From positions 1 to 7,209 of the forward strand of contig JACMPN010000248.1 of NCBI GenBank assembly GCA_014377495.1: a stretch of 7,209 bases of DNA. Reading direction: 5' to 3'. This stretch comes from Candidatus Sericytochromatia bacterium (lineage in GTDB: Bacteria; Cyanobacteriota; Sericytochromatia; JACMPN01). The notes below the pieces were generated by a model that saw nothing but the letters and a program-made list of their open reading frames with translations, was not told where the DNA came from and did no database searches. Below are positions 1 to 5,885 of this stretch, one piece after another. Numbering within the stretch: the stretch's first letter is position 1; every line of letters starts with the position of its first letter. A program made the position numbers and the translations under genes.

Positions 1-213
1 CGCGGCGACCGAGGCGCTGGTGATCACCTGGGTCGAGGTCGCCTGGACGGCAAACGCCCCCGGCAACTGCACCCGCCCGTCCAGCACGAAGCGTTGCTGG
101 GCATTGCTGCGGGCGACACGCACCCCACTCCCGGCGGGACCCGTCGGCCAACCGTCTCCGGTACATCCGGCCACGACAGCGAGGGCCAGCGAAGCTGCAA
201 ATAGTTGGCGCAT
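1..213 (-). CDS. Small lipoprotein, partial (C-terminus beyond left edge)
   Basis: The first 71 residues of an exported lipoprotein are visible; the frame stays open to base 1. The protein begins MRQLFAASLALAVVAGCTGD. This is a short signal peptide with one Arg, a hydrophobic core and a lipobox V-A-G-C with Cys17 as the lipidation site, so the mature protein should be anchored in a membrane. The following 12-15 residues are a Gly/Pro/Thr linker. Residues 35-71 alternate polar and hydrophobic positions (RFVLDGRVQLPGAFAVQATS), as in a beta-rich domain, but I cannot name a family. The ATG at 213-211 is chosen because AAGGA lies 8 bases upstream and the signal peptide starts there. It begins 23 bases after the stop of the protease gene on the same strand, so co-transcription is likely. 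Lipoprotein: confident. Function: unknown. Confidence 0.85.
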   Translation of the reverse strand, partial: MRQLFAASLALAVVAGCTGDGWPTGPAGSGVRVARSNAQQRFVLDGRVQLPGAFAVQATSTQVITSASVAA

Positions 214-221
214 GGTGATCA

Positions 222-226
222 TCCTT
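222..226 (-). promoter_or_regulatory. Ribosome binding site of the small lipoprotein
   Basis: The minus strand reads AAGGA here within AAAAGGAT, 8 bases before the ATG at 213. It lies in the short gap after the protease stop codon. This supports independent initiation of the second gene on a shared transcript. Confidence 0.7.
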
Positions 227-236
227 TTCGCTTCGC

Positions 237-2081
237 TCATTGGCCACGTCCGTCAAACAGGAATCGGGGAGTCGGGGTCGGTGTCGGTGCCGGGGTTCCG
301 CCACCACCGCCACCGCCACCGGATGGGGGTTGGCTAGACACCGTCGGCACCGGCGTTGGCACCGGCGTCGGGACGGGTGTCGGGGCCGGTGTCGGGGCCG
401 GCGTCGGCCGGACCGTCGGCTGGGTCGTCGGTGCCGGCGTCGGGACGGGCACGAAATTGCCGAGGTTGATGCGGAAAATCGGTGACTGAGCCGTGCGGCC
501 GGCAGCGGTGGACTTCATGCGCACGAAGACGACGCTGTTCGGCGCCAAGCCGCTCAAGCGGTCCTGGTGCATCATGTCGAGCGCCGACTGCAACGGGGTC
601 GTCTGGCTCATGGCGACCGTGGTGCCCCATTGCAACTGGGTCGTCGCCGGTGCGTTCGTCAGCCAGCGGAAGTCCACCACGCCGGGGCCGGACGACTGGA
701 CCTGGCCGGACACGATCTGCAGCGGCAGGGACGGCTGCCCGGGTGTCGGCGTCGGAGACGCCGGCAGGCTCGGAGCCGCCGTCGGCACGGGTGTCGCCGA
801 GGGTGACGGTGCGGCACTCGCCGAAGGCGAGACGGAGGGCGACGGTGAAGGAGAGGGTACGGCCCCCAGACTTTCCAGGGCTCGGACAAGGTTGATCCGC
901 TTCATCCCCGGACTGCCACTGAAACCGGTGGCCGGATCGCCCGTCGTCTCCAAAGCCCGCCGCAATTGCGTGACGGTCAGGCCGGGGCGGGCGCTCAAGA
1001 GGATGGCGGCGGCGGCGGCGACGTGGGGCGTCGCCATGCTCGTCCCCTGGAAGGTGTCATAACCGCCACCGGGAATGGTGGACAGGATCTGTGAACCCGG
1101 AGCGGCGACGTCCACCCAGGTGCCGAAATTCGAGAAGTAGGAACGGACGTCCTGCTGATCCGTGGACCCGACGGCCAGGCAGTTGGCGTCGTAGGCCGGA
1201 TAGCTGGGGGCGTTCGTGCTGTCGTTACCGGCGGCTGCGACACAAAGCACACCGGCAGCTGTCGCATCCGCCAGGGCCTGGGTCAAGTCAGCCGTCTGAC
1301 CGGCACCGCCCAGACTCATGCTGATCACCTTGGCGCCCATCTGGACGGCCCGACGGATGCCGGAGGTCACCGACGACATGTTGCCGCCGTTGCGACCTAA
1401 CACCCGGATCGCCAGCAGTCTGATGCCCGGTGCCACGCCCGACCCACCCTGCCCGTTGTTGGCCAGGGCGGCGATGGTCCCGCTGCAGTGGGTCCCGTGG
1501 TTCACGTCGTCGAACGGGTCGTTGTCGTTGTCGGCGAAATCGGGTCCCCGCACGAAGTTTGGACCGCTGAGCTCGGGGTGGTTGTAATCGATGCCCGTAT
1601 CCAGCACAGCGACGGTCACGGCACTGCTGGGCGTGACCATGTCCCAGGCCTCGGGCACACGGATCTTGGCATTGCCCCACTGTTCACCGAAGCGGGGGTC
1701 GTTGGGGGTGGCGGTGATGAAGACCTTGGCATCCGGTTCCGCCGTCGCCACGGTCGGGTCGTTCTTCAAGGATGCGACATAGGCTTCCATGGCCGCTTTG
1801 TCGGTGAAATTGACGACATAAGTCCGGGGGTCCATTGTCGGCGACAGGCCCGTCGTCCCGGGCGGGGTCAGATCCAGGGGGACATCGCTGAGCGACGGGT
1901 CTGTTTTGAAGGTGACGACTGCCTGGGTGACGTTCGCCGCTGCGACCCGATCGACCATGAACGACGCTGCTTCACCGCTAGTCCCGGCCTTGGACCCCAG
2001 ACCGGCAGACCTGATCATGACGCCGTTTTGGCAACCGATCAGCAGTGCAAGCAAGGCAAACGGTATCTTGCGCAGTGGCAT
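237..2081 (-). CDS. Subtilisin-family serine protease lipoprotein with fn3-like domain and Pro/Thr-rich tail
   Basis: This 614-residue protein is a secreted S8 endopeptidase. Residues 1-17 are a signal peptide with lipobox L-I-G-C and lipid-carrying Cys17. Residues about 50-125 resemble an inhibitor_I9-type prodomain. The catalytic domain (about 130-405) starts with the typical NDPRFGEQWG lead-in. It shows Asp161 in VAVLDTGID, His195 in NHGTHCSG, oxyanion Asn286 in AAAGND and nucleophile Ser348 in GTSMATPHVA, so all active-site residues are present. A Pro/Ser linker (409-450) joins a fibronectin-III-like domain (about 452-540). A Pro/Thr repeat tail (543-605) interrupted by eight Gly (588-595) follows. 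The ATG at 2081 is preferred over the in-frame GTG at 2087 because AGGAG sits 5 bases before the ATG and overlaps the GTG. The lipid anchor and prodomain suggest an envelope-tethered, self-activating protease. The substrate is unknown. Protease identity is very secure. Confidence 0.96.
   Translation of the reverse strand: MPLRKIPFALLALLIGCQNGVMIRSAGLGSKAGTSGEAASFMVDRVAAANVTQAVVTFKTDPSLSDVPLDLTPPGTTGLSPTMDPRTYVVNFTDKAAMEAYVASLKNDPTVATAEPDAKVFITATPNDPRFGEQWGNAKIRVPEAWDMVTPSSAVTVAVLDTGIDYNHPELSGPNFVRGPDFADNDNDPFDDVNHGTHCSGTIAALANNGQGGSGVAPGIRLLAIRVLGRNGGNMSSVTSGIRRAVQMGAKVISMSLGGAGQTADLTQALADATAAGVLCVAAAGNDSTNAPSYPAYDANCLAVGSTDQQDVRSYFSNFGTWVDVAAPGSQILSTIPGGGYDTFQGTSMATPHVAAAAAILLSARPGLTVTQLRRALETTGDPATGFSGSPGMKRINLVRALESLGAVPSPSPSPSVSPSASAAPSPSATPVPTAAPSLPASPTPTPGQPSLPLQIVSGQVQSSGPGVVDFRWLTNAPATTQLQWGTTVAMSQTTPLQSALDMMHQDRLSGLAPNSVVFVRMKSTAAGRTAQSPIFRINLGNFVPVPTPAPTTQPTVRPTPAPTPAPTPVPTPVPTPVPTVSSQPPSGGGGGGGGTPAPTPTPTPRFLFDGRGQ
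297..320 (-). repeat. Gly8 homopolymer codon tract in the protease tail
   Basis: Eight consecutive glycine codons (residues 588-595), mostly GGT/GGC, form a near-trinucleotide repeat between the Pro/Thr tail and a last short PTP stretch. It is probably a flexible hinge and is prone to slippage at the DNA level. Confidence 0.8.
343..402 (-). repeat. 12-bp tandem repeat encoding the PTP(V/A) tail
   Basis: Five consecutive imperfect 12-base units are visible on the plus strand: gtcggcaccggc, gttggcaccggc, gtcgggacgggt, gtcggggccggt and gtcggggccggc. A degenerate sixth unit starts at 403. On the coding strand each unit gives four residues, Pro-Thr-Pro-Val or Pro-Ala-Pro-Thr. Unit differences fall mainly at third codon positions, which suggests the peptide repeat is kept while the DNA drifts. 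The repeat length is a multiple of three, so copy-number change would lengthen or shorten the tail without a frameshift. Confidence 0.8.
462..728 (-). other. Fibronectin type III-like domain of the protease (residues 452-540)
   Basis: The segment between the two Pro-rich linkers reads like an fn3 beta-sandwich. It has a VVDFRWLTNAPATTQLQWG stretch, matching the fn3 pattern of a Trp strand followed by 'TNxPATxxxxWG', and then a later GLAPNSVVFVRMKS strand resembling 'GLxPxxxYxxRVxS'. Domains of this type often serve as spacers or adhesion and substrate-binding modules in bacterial extracellular enzymes. The assignment is by pattern only. Confidence 0.6.
732..857 (-). repeat. Pro/Ser/Thr-rich linker of the protease (residues 409-450)
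   Basis: A low-complexity PSPSPS to ATPVPT to SPTPTPG segment joins the catalytic domain to the fn3-like domain. Its DNA consists of short degenerate C/G-rich repeats. Such linkers are usually extended, surface-exposed spacers and may be glycosylated; glycosylation here is inference. Confidence 0.75.
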
Positions 2082-2086
2082 GAGCA

Positions 2087-2091
2087 CTCCT
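2087..2091 (-). promoter_or_regulatory. Ribosome binding site of the protease
   Basis: AGGAG on the minus strand lies 5 bases before the ATG at 2081. It overlaps the alternative GTG at 2087-2085, which would leave that codon without a usable Shine-Dalgarno. It therefore decides the start in favour of the ATG. Confidence 0.8.
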
Positions 2092-2208
2092 GGGATCGGG
2101 CTGTAGGGGCATCGGCCAATCGGGCACGGCGGCCATCAGGGCACATCGCATGCCGATCAGATGGAACAGCATTCCTCAGGAGGCGGTTCCGTGTCGAGGC
2201 GAACGGGA

Positions 2209-2217
2209 ATTATTTCA
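2209..2217 (-). promoter_or_regulatory. Possible extended -10 element for the protease operon
   Basis: The minus strand reads TGAAATAAT, which is an extended -10 (TGn then AATAAT). It lies in the AT-rich part of the divergent region. No good -35 lies 16-18 bases upstream. It would give a leader of roughly 120 bases. This is a weak candidate only. Confidence 0.25.
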
Positions 2218-2425
2218 AGCAGATTTAACGCCCGCTTGTCGGAAATGCACACGAATTAAGCCTTCGTTCGACATTTAATGTAGCATCCGCTTTGTCCTGG
2301 ACAGTCCCTGAACCATTTTCAGTCACAGTCAAACTGGTGTGCCTGCTCACGGCCAGCCCCGTCGGGCTGCGGTATGATGAGGCAAGAACCCATTCAGCCG
2401 GTGCTGTGGCCGGGATTATGCCGCC

Positions 2426-2455
2426 TTGTCAGGTTTTGACCGGTTAGGGGATAAT
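2426..2455 (+). promoter_or_regulatory. Sigma70-type promoter for the coiled-coil gene
   Basis: TTGTCA (2426-2431) and GATAAT (2450-2455) are separated by 18 bases. Each box matches the TTGACA/TATAAT consensus at five of six positions. Transcription would start near 2462, leaving a leader of about 29 bases with the ribosome binding site. GTCA and TGAC arms (2428-2431 and 2437-2440) form a short inverted repeat inside the spacer, possibly a regulator half-site; that is speculative. Confidence 0.6.
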
Positions 2456-2479
2456 GCCGTCGTTGCAATCGGCCGCTTT

Positions 2480-2484
2480 AGGAG
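2480..2484 (+). promoter_or_regulatory. Ribosome binding site of the coiled-coil gene
   Basis: AGGAG lies 6 bases before the ATG at 2491, an ideal spacing. It fixes the start of the 794-residue protein. Confidence 0.8.
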
Positions 2485-2490
2485 ACATCG

Positions 2491-4875
2491 ATGGCTGACG
2501 AACAAGACGCCAACGACGGGGCCGAAGGCGAGGGCGAAGACCAGGGCTATGATCCGCAACGTGCACTCGTTGCCCAGAGTCTGGAGGTCAATAAACTCCG
2601 CCAGCACGTGGAGGTCCTCAAACGGGCGAACGAGCGGATCCGCGACCAGTACAAGCAGGAGATCCGCAGTCTCCTGCAACCGCTGATAGAGCGTCACCGC
2701 AAGCTCCAACACGAAAACGGCCGCCTCCAGGAGAAGATCGAAAAACTTTCCGTGGCCCCGCCGGGGTCGGACGAGGTCTTGGTCGAAGAGCTGCGCAAGC
2801 TCCGCCATGATCATGGCATCCTCCAGAAAATCAGCGAAGGGCTCGAGGCCGACAGCCGCCTCGCCCGCCGCCTGCAGGCCGAGCTGGAAGAGGCGCAGAC
2901 CCGCATCGAGGGCCTCGAAGTCCGTGTCGCCGACCTGGAGCGGGAACGTCGCCGCCTGGAAGGGCTCGTCTCCGACCGCGACCAGGATCGGGTCAAGCTG
3001 GACGAAGCGCTCGACAAAGCCCAGAACGAAGCCAAAGACTGGCGTGAGAAGTTCGACAAGATCCAGCACGCCCACAAGGACGAGCTGCGTGGCTATCAGC
3101 AGCAATTGGGGGAAGCCGTCGGTCGTTTCAAGGTGATCGAGAAACAGCAACAGGATTCCGTCTTCGCCAAGGACCTGTTGCCGATCCTGTTCGAGGAGCT
3201 GCAGGCCGAAGCCGCCACGTACGATGAGCTGACCGCACTGTTTGCCGGCCAACTCGGTGATCCGGATTCCAACCCGCCCACCAGTGCCGAAGGCGACCAG
3301 CGCCATGCCTCAGCGGCCGATGCCGTATTTACGAGCTACACCCCCAGTCCCGGTGCGACCATCGCCCTGGCGACAGGCTCCTTTGCTACTGCTTCACTCG
3401 CCGCCGCCGCTGTCGGCGACTATCAGCGGATGGCTACGGACGACTTCGCCGCCGATGGGCCCGTCAGCGTCGAGACGGACCTGATGACCGGTCTCGTCGA
3501 CTCGTTGGACGATCTGACGCTCGACGATACCGAGGAGCTGGCTGATGTGGATGGCCTCGAGCTGACCCCGGCCGCAGGCGTGGCCCTCACGGAGACCGAT
3601 CACGCACTGGCCGCAAGCGGCGGATTCGACCTCACCGCCACGGGCATGGACTTGGCTGACGGGGCCCCGTCGTTTGCCGACGATGAGCTGGCCCTGATCG
3701 ACGATGAACTTGCCTCGGCCGATGGCGAACTGATCCTGATTGAGCAAGGGCTGTCTGACCTGACGGAGGCGACGGATCACGTTGCCCTGGCGGACAGTGC
3801 CACCTCTGCGGTGATGGATTTTTCCGGACTGGACTTTTCCGAAGACGATTTTGCCATGCTGCAGGACCAGACCGGCTCCGGCCCCAGTCTCGAGTCTGCG
3901 GCGCATGATCTGGCCGACGCACCGGCGGACGACTCGATCGGCTCGACCGGTTGGGATCTCGTTGCCAGCCGTGACTTTGCCAAGCTGGCGTTTGACACGT
4001 CGTCGAGCTATGAGCTGGGCGGGATGTCCGACGTTGAGCCGAAGTCGGCACCTGCGGAGATGCCCAAGTTCAACCTGCCCGACGATGCCCCCGCCTTGGC
4101 AGAGGCGGCCCTGCCGCCCGACAAGGCAGCTGGGGTCCCGGGCACGTTCGCCCTTGATCCGGCAACGACGCCCACCGGCTTGGGGCTCGACGGTGTGCTG
4201 ACGTTGGGCGACTCGTCTCTGGCGGAGTTGGCCCACACGTTCGATGACGTAGCGGTGGACGATGCGACACTGGCGCTGAACCATCAGTTTCTGGTCGACG
4301 ATGCGCTCAACTTCGACGACGAGCCTCCGTTCGGGATTGCCTCGACGGATCATATCGACACGGCAGTCGGGACGTTCATCCTCGATCAACCCGCAGTTTT
4401 GGGCGCCACGACGGGCTACGACGCCGAGCCGGCCGCAACCGCCCAACCGACGGCGGATGACTTTACGAGCCAACTCGCCCAGAGCCTGGGTGGGTTCACC
4501 ATAGCGGCAGACGACGGCGCCATCGAAGACGTCGTCTGGGAAATCGAGCCGGAAGCCCCCTTCGGCGTTGCCAGCGGCGTGATGTTCGCCCCGGGTGCGC
4601 TGGGCGGAGCGGCGCCGACGGTCGCCACTCTCCCCGTGTCCGACCAGACAGGCGACGCCTTGGCGGCTTTAGCGCCCGGATACTCCTGGGCGGCGGCGAT
4701 GGGTGCCGATACCACCGGCATGCACCACAGCGAGACCGGCATCTCCCCTGAGGACATCGCCCGGCTCCTGGATGACGATGATGACCTGGACGGACCGATG
4801 TTGGCGAATGCCGATCCCGACAGCCTGGGTTTCCGCATGGAGGCTCCGAAACTGGAGCCGCCCAAGCTGCCCTAG
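2491..4875 (+). CDS. Unknown protein: N-terminal coiled coil, long acidic C-terminal region
   Basis: I do not recognise a family for this 794-residue protein. No signal peptide or membrane segment is visible, so it is probably cytoplasmic. Residues 1-20 are acidic and Gly-rich. Residues about 28-225 are a charged helical coiled coil with leucines at heptad spacing, broken near 88-95 by APPGSD. A short helix-like segment (226-255) leads into a 500-residue low-complexity region. Over residues 231-780 I count about 107 Asp/Glu against about 8 Lys/Arg, in recurring D-D-x-hydrophobic clusters. The motif PFG(I/V)AS occurs twice (613-618 and 690-695). The end has ISPEDIARLL plus five Asp (751-765) and finishes with PKLEPPKLP. 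No cysteine is present in the whole protein. It has its own promoter and precedes the radical SAM gene by 23 bases. A scaffold, polar organiser or adaptor is plausible but inferred. The coding call is secure. Confidence 0.9.
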   Translation: MADEQDANDGAEGEGEDQGYDPQRALVAQSLEVNKLRQHVEVLKRANERIRDQYKQEIRSLLQPLIERHRKLQHENGRLQEKIEKLSVAPPGSDEVLVEELRKLRHDHGILQKISEGLEADSRLARRLQAELEEAQTRIEGLEVRVADLERERRRLEGLVSDRDQDRVKLDEALDKAQNEAKDWREKFDKIQHAHKDELRGYQQQLGEAVGRFKVIEKQQQDSVFAKDLLPILFEELQAEAATYDELTALFAGQLGDPDSNPPTSAEGDQRHASAADAVFTSYTPSPGATIALATGSFATASLAAAAVGDYQRMATDDFAADGPVSVETDLMTGLVDSLDDLTLDDTEELADVDGLELTPAAGVALTETDHALAASGGFDLTATGMDLADGAPSFADDELALIDDELASADGELILIEQGLSDLTEATDHVALADSATSAVMDFSGLDFSEDDFAMLQDQTGSGPSLESAAHDLADAPADDSIGSTGWDLVASRDFAKLAFDTSSSYELGGMSDVEPKSAPAEMPKFNLPDDAPALAEAALPPDKAAGVPGTFALDPATTPTGLGLDGVLTLGDSSLAELAHTFDDVAVDDATLALNHQFLVDDALNFDDEPPFGIASTDHIDTAVGTFILDQPAVLGATTGYDAEPAATAQPTADDFTSQLAQSLGGFTIAADDGAIEDVVWEIEPEAPFGVASGVMFAPGALGGAAPTVATLPVSDQTGDALAALAPGYSWAAAMGADTTGMHHSETGISPEDIARLLDDDDDLDGPMLANADPDSLGFRMEAPKLEPPKLP

Positions 4876-4898
4876 AGGTTCCCGCTGCCCCGTGATTC

Positions 4899-5885
4899 AT
4901 GCTTAAAACCACGATAAACCAGCCGAGATCCGCCGTTAAACCGCTGGGTCACAGCCGTTTATTGGCCGCACATTGGTTGCGCCAGCCCGGTCGGGTGCTG
5001 CACCTGCTGTCGCTGTGCATCCGGAGACCGGCGCACGCACCGTTTTCCGTGTCCATCGACGTGACGAGCCTCTGTAACCTGCGCTGCGCCCATTGCTACT
5101 GGTGGGAGCAGCCCCATGAGCCGGAGATGGATATCGACGCCATGCTGGCCCTGCTGGCCGACTACCGGCGGCGTCATCCCTCCATCGTGCATGCCAGCTG
5201 GGTGGGCGGTGAGCCCCTGATCCGCAAGGAACGAATCCGCCTGCTGACGGAAGGCGCCAAACTGTTTCCCTTCAACCATCTGGTCACCAACGGGACGATT
5301 CCCTTTCCCGATCTGCCGGGCTTCCACATCAACGTCTCGCTGGACGGGCCCGAAGCCGAGCATGAGCGGATCCGGGGCAAAGGCACCTACGCCAAGATCC
5401 GCCGCCACATCCTGACGGCAAAGCAACCGGTGGCCTTATCCTGCGTCGTCACCCGCCTGAATGCCGATGGGCTGGAGGCCCTCTGCGAGGAGTGGATGGC
5501 TGTTCTGTCCGTCTCGGGGATCAACTTCAGCTTTTATACGCCCATGCACTCGGGCGACGACCCGATCTGGCTGCCGCCGGCGGAGCGGGACGCCGTCCTC
5601 GACCGGCTCCTGCTGCTGAAGGATCACTACGGCGATCGGATCCTGCTGTCCCGGGCGATGATCGCCGCCTACCGGAGCGACCGGGCCCACGAGGCCACCG
5701 GTGACAATTGCCGGCTCAAATGGGCCAGTATCGCCCTCGACGCCCAAGGCCAGGCCAAGGCACCCTGTATCCTGGGGCCGAAGGCCGACTGCGAGCGCTG
5801 CGGCTGCGTCGTCCCGTTCATGTTGCGGGCCTTGAAAGGGCGGGATGCGGAGACGCTGTTGATCACGTCTCGGCTGTTTACCTAA
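4899..5885 (+). CDS. Radical SAM enzyme with C-terminal cysteine cluster
   Basis: This 328-residue protein carries the radical SAM signature CNLRCAHCY: Cys59, Cys63 and Cys66 would bind the [4Fe-4S] cluster that cleaves S-adenosylmethionine. Further family marks are WVGGEP (101-106), which contacts the SAM amino group, HLVTNG (127-132) and VSLDG (146-150). The C-terminal part has Cys271, Cys290, Cys298, Cys301 and Cys303 (C-x18-C-x7-C-x2-C-x-C), which probably binds an auxiliary Fe-S cluster as in SPASM/twitch-type enzymes. The 'PC...C..C' tail also recalls the HpnH/DUF3463 type, distantly. The substrate cannot be read from the sequence. The ATG at 4899 lacks a close Shine-Dalgarno; the nearest purine run (AGAGG, 4874-4878) is 20 bases away at the upstream stop codon. 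Translation may therefore depend on the upstream gene. It is likely co-transcribed with the coiled-coil gene. Radical SAM identity is firm; reaction unknown. Confidence 0.92.
   Translation: MLKTTINQPRSAVKPLGHSRLLAAHWLRQPGRVLHLLSLCIRRPAHAPFSVSIDVTSLCNLRCAHCYWWEQPHEPEMDIDAMLALLADYRRRHPSIVHASWVGGEPLIRKERIRLLTEGAKLFPFNHLVTNGTIPFPDLPGFHINVSLDGPEAEHERIRGKGTYAKIRRHILTAKQPVALSCVVTRLNADGLEALCEEWMAVLSVSGINFSFYTPMHSGDDPIWLPPAERDAVLDRLLLLKDHYGDRILLSRAMIAAYRSDRAHEATGDNCRLKWASIALDAQGQAKAPCILGPKADCERCGCVVPFMLRALKGRDAETLLITSRLFT
5878..5885. other. Overlapping convergent stop codons
   Basis: The octamer TTACCTAA contains the plus-strand TAA of the radical SAM gene (5883-5885) and the reverse complement of the minus-strand TAA of the methyltransferase (5880-5878). 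No intrinsic terminator fits between the genes, so each transcript must run into the other's coding region. Confidence 0.9.

Larger units (their letters stand above)
2082..2490. other. Divergent intergenic region between protease and coiled-coil genes
   Basis: These 409 bases hold no convincing gene. Bases about 2205-2300 are clearly more AT-rich than the surroundings and are the likely place for the leftward promoter. The rightward promoter sits at 2426-2455. A 6-bp GC hairpin (CAGCCC, loop CGTC, GGGCTG) occupies 2354-2369 but has no T-run on either side. No tRNA-like or riboswitch-like fold was recognised by eye. Confidence 0.6.

Noticed and set aside
2082..2087. GTG at 2087 as the protease start
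   Set aside because: The Shine-Dalgarno AGGAG overlaps it, while the ATG at 2081 has the proper 5-base spacing.
1978..2172. Small minus-strand frame overlapping the protease start
   Set aside because: The purines before its ATG have no spacing, the product is unlike any known peptide, and the overlap with the signal peptide makes it unlikely.
1488..2228. 246-codon plus-strand frame opposite the protease
   Set aside because: It runs antisense to the complete, motif-bearing protease domain and has no recognisable features.
2354..2369. Hairpin as an intrinsic terminator
   Set aside because: No T-run follows on either strand, and no gene ends near it.
2416..3306. 296-codon open frame antisense to the coiled-coil gene
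   Set aside because: It is Leu/Val-rich only because it mirrors the Glu/Lys/Gln-rich coiled-coil codons. The plus-strand frame has a promoter, a perfect ribosome binding site and a sensible protein.
3394..4473. 359-codon open frame antisense to the acidic region
   Set aside because: Arg/Gly-rich product typical of a shadow frame in GC-rich DNA; no ribosome binding site or motif seen, and it lies fully inside a better-supported gene.
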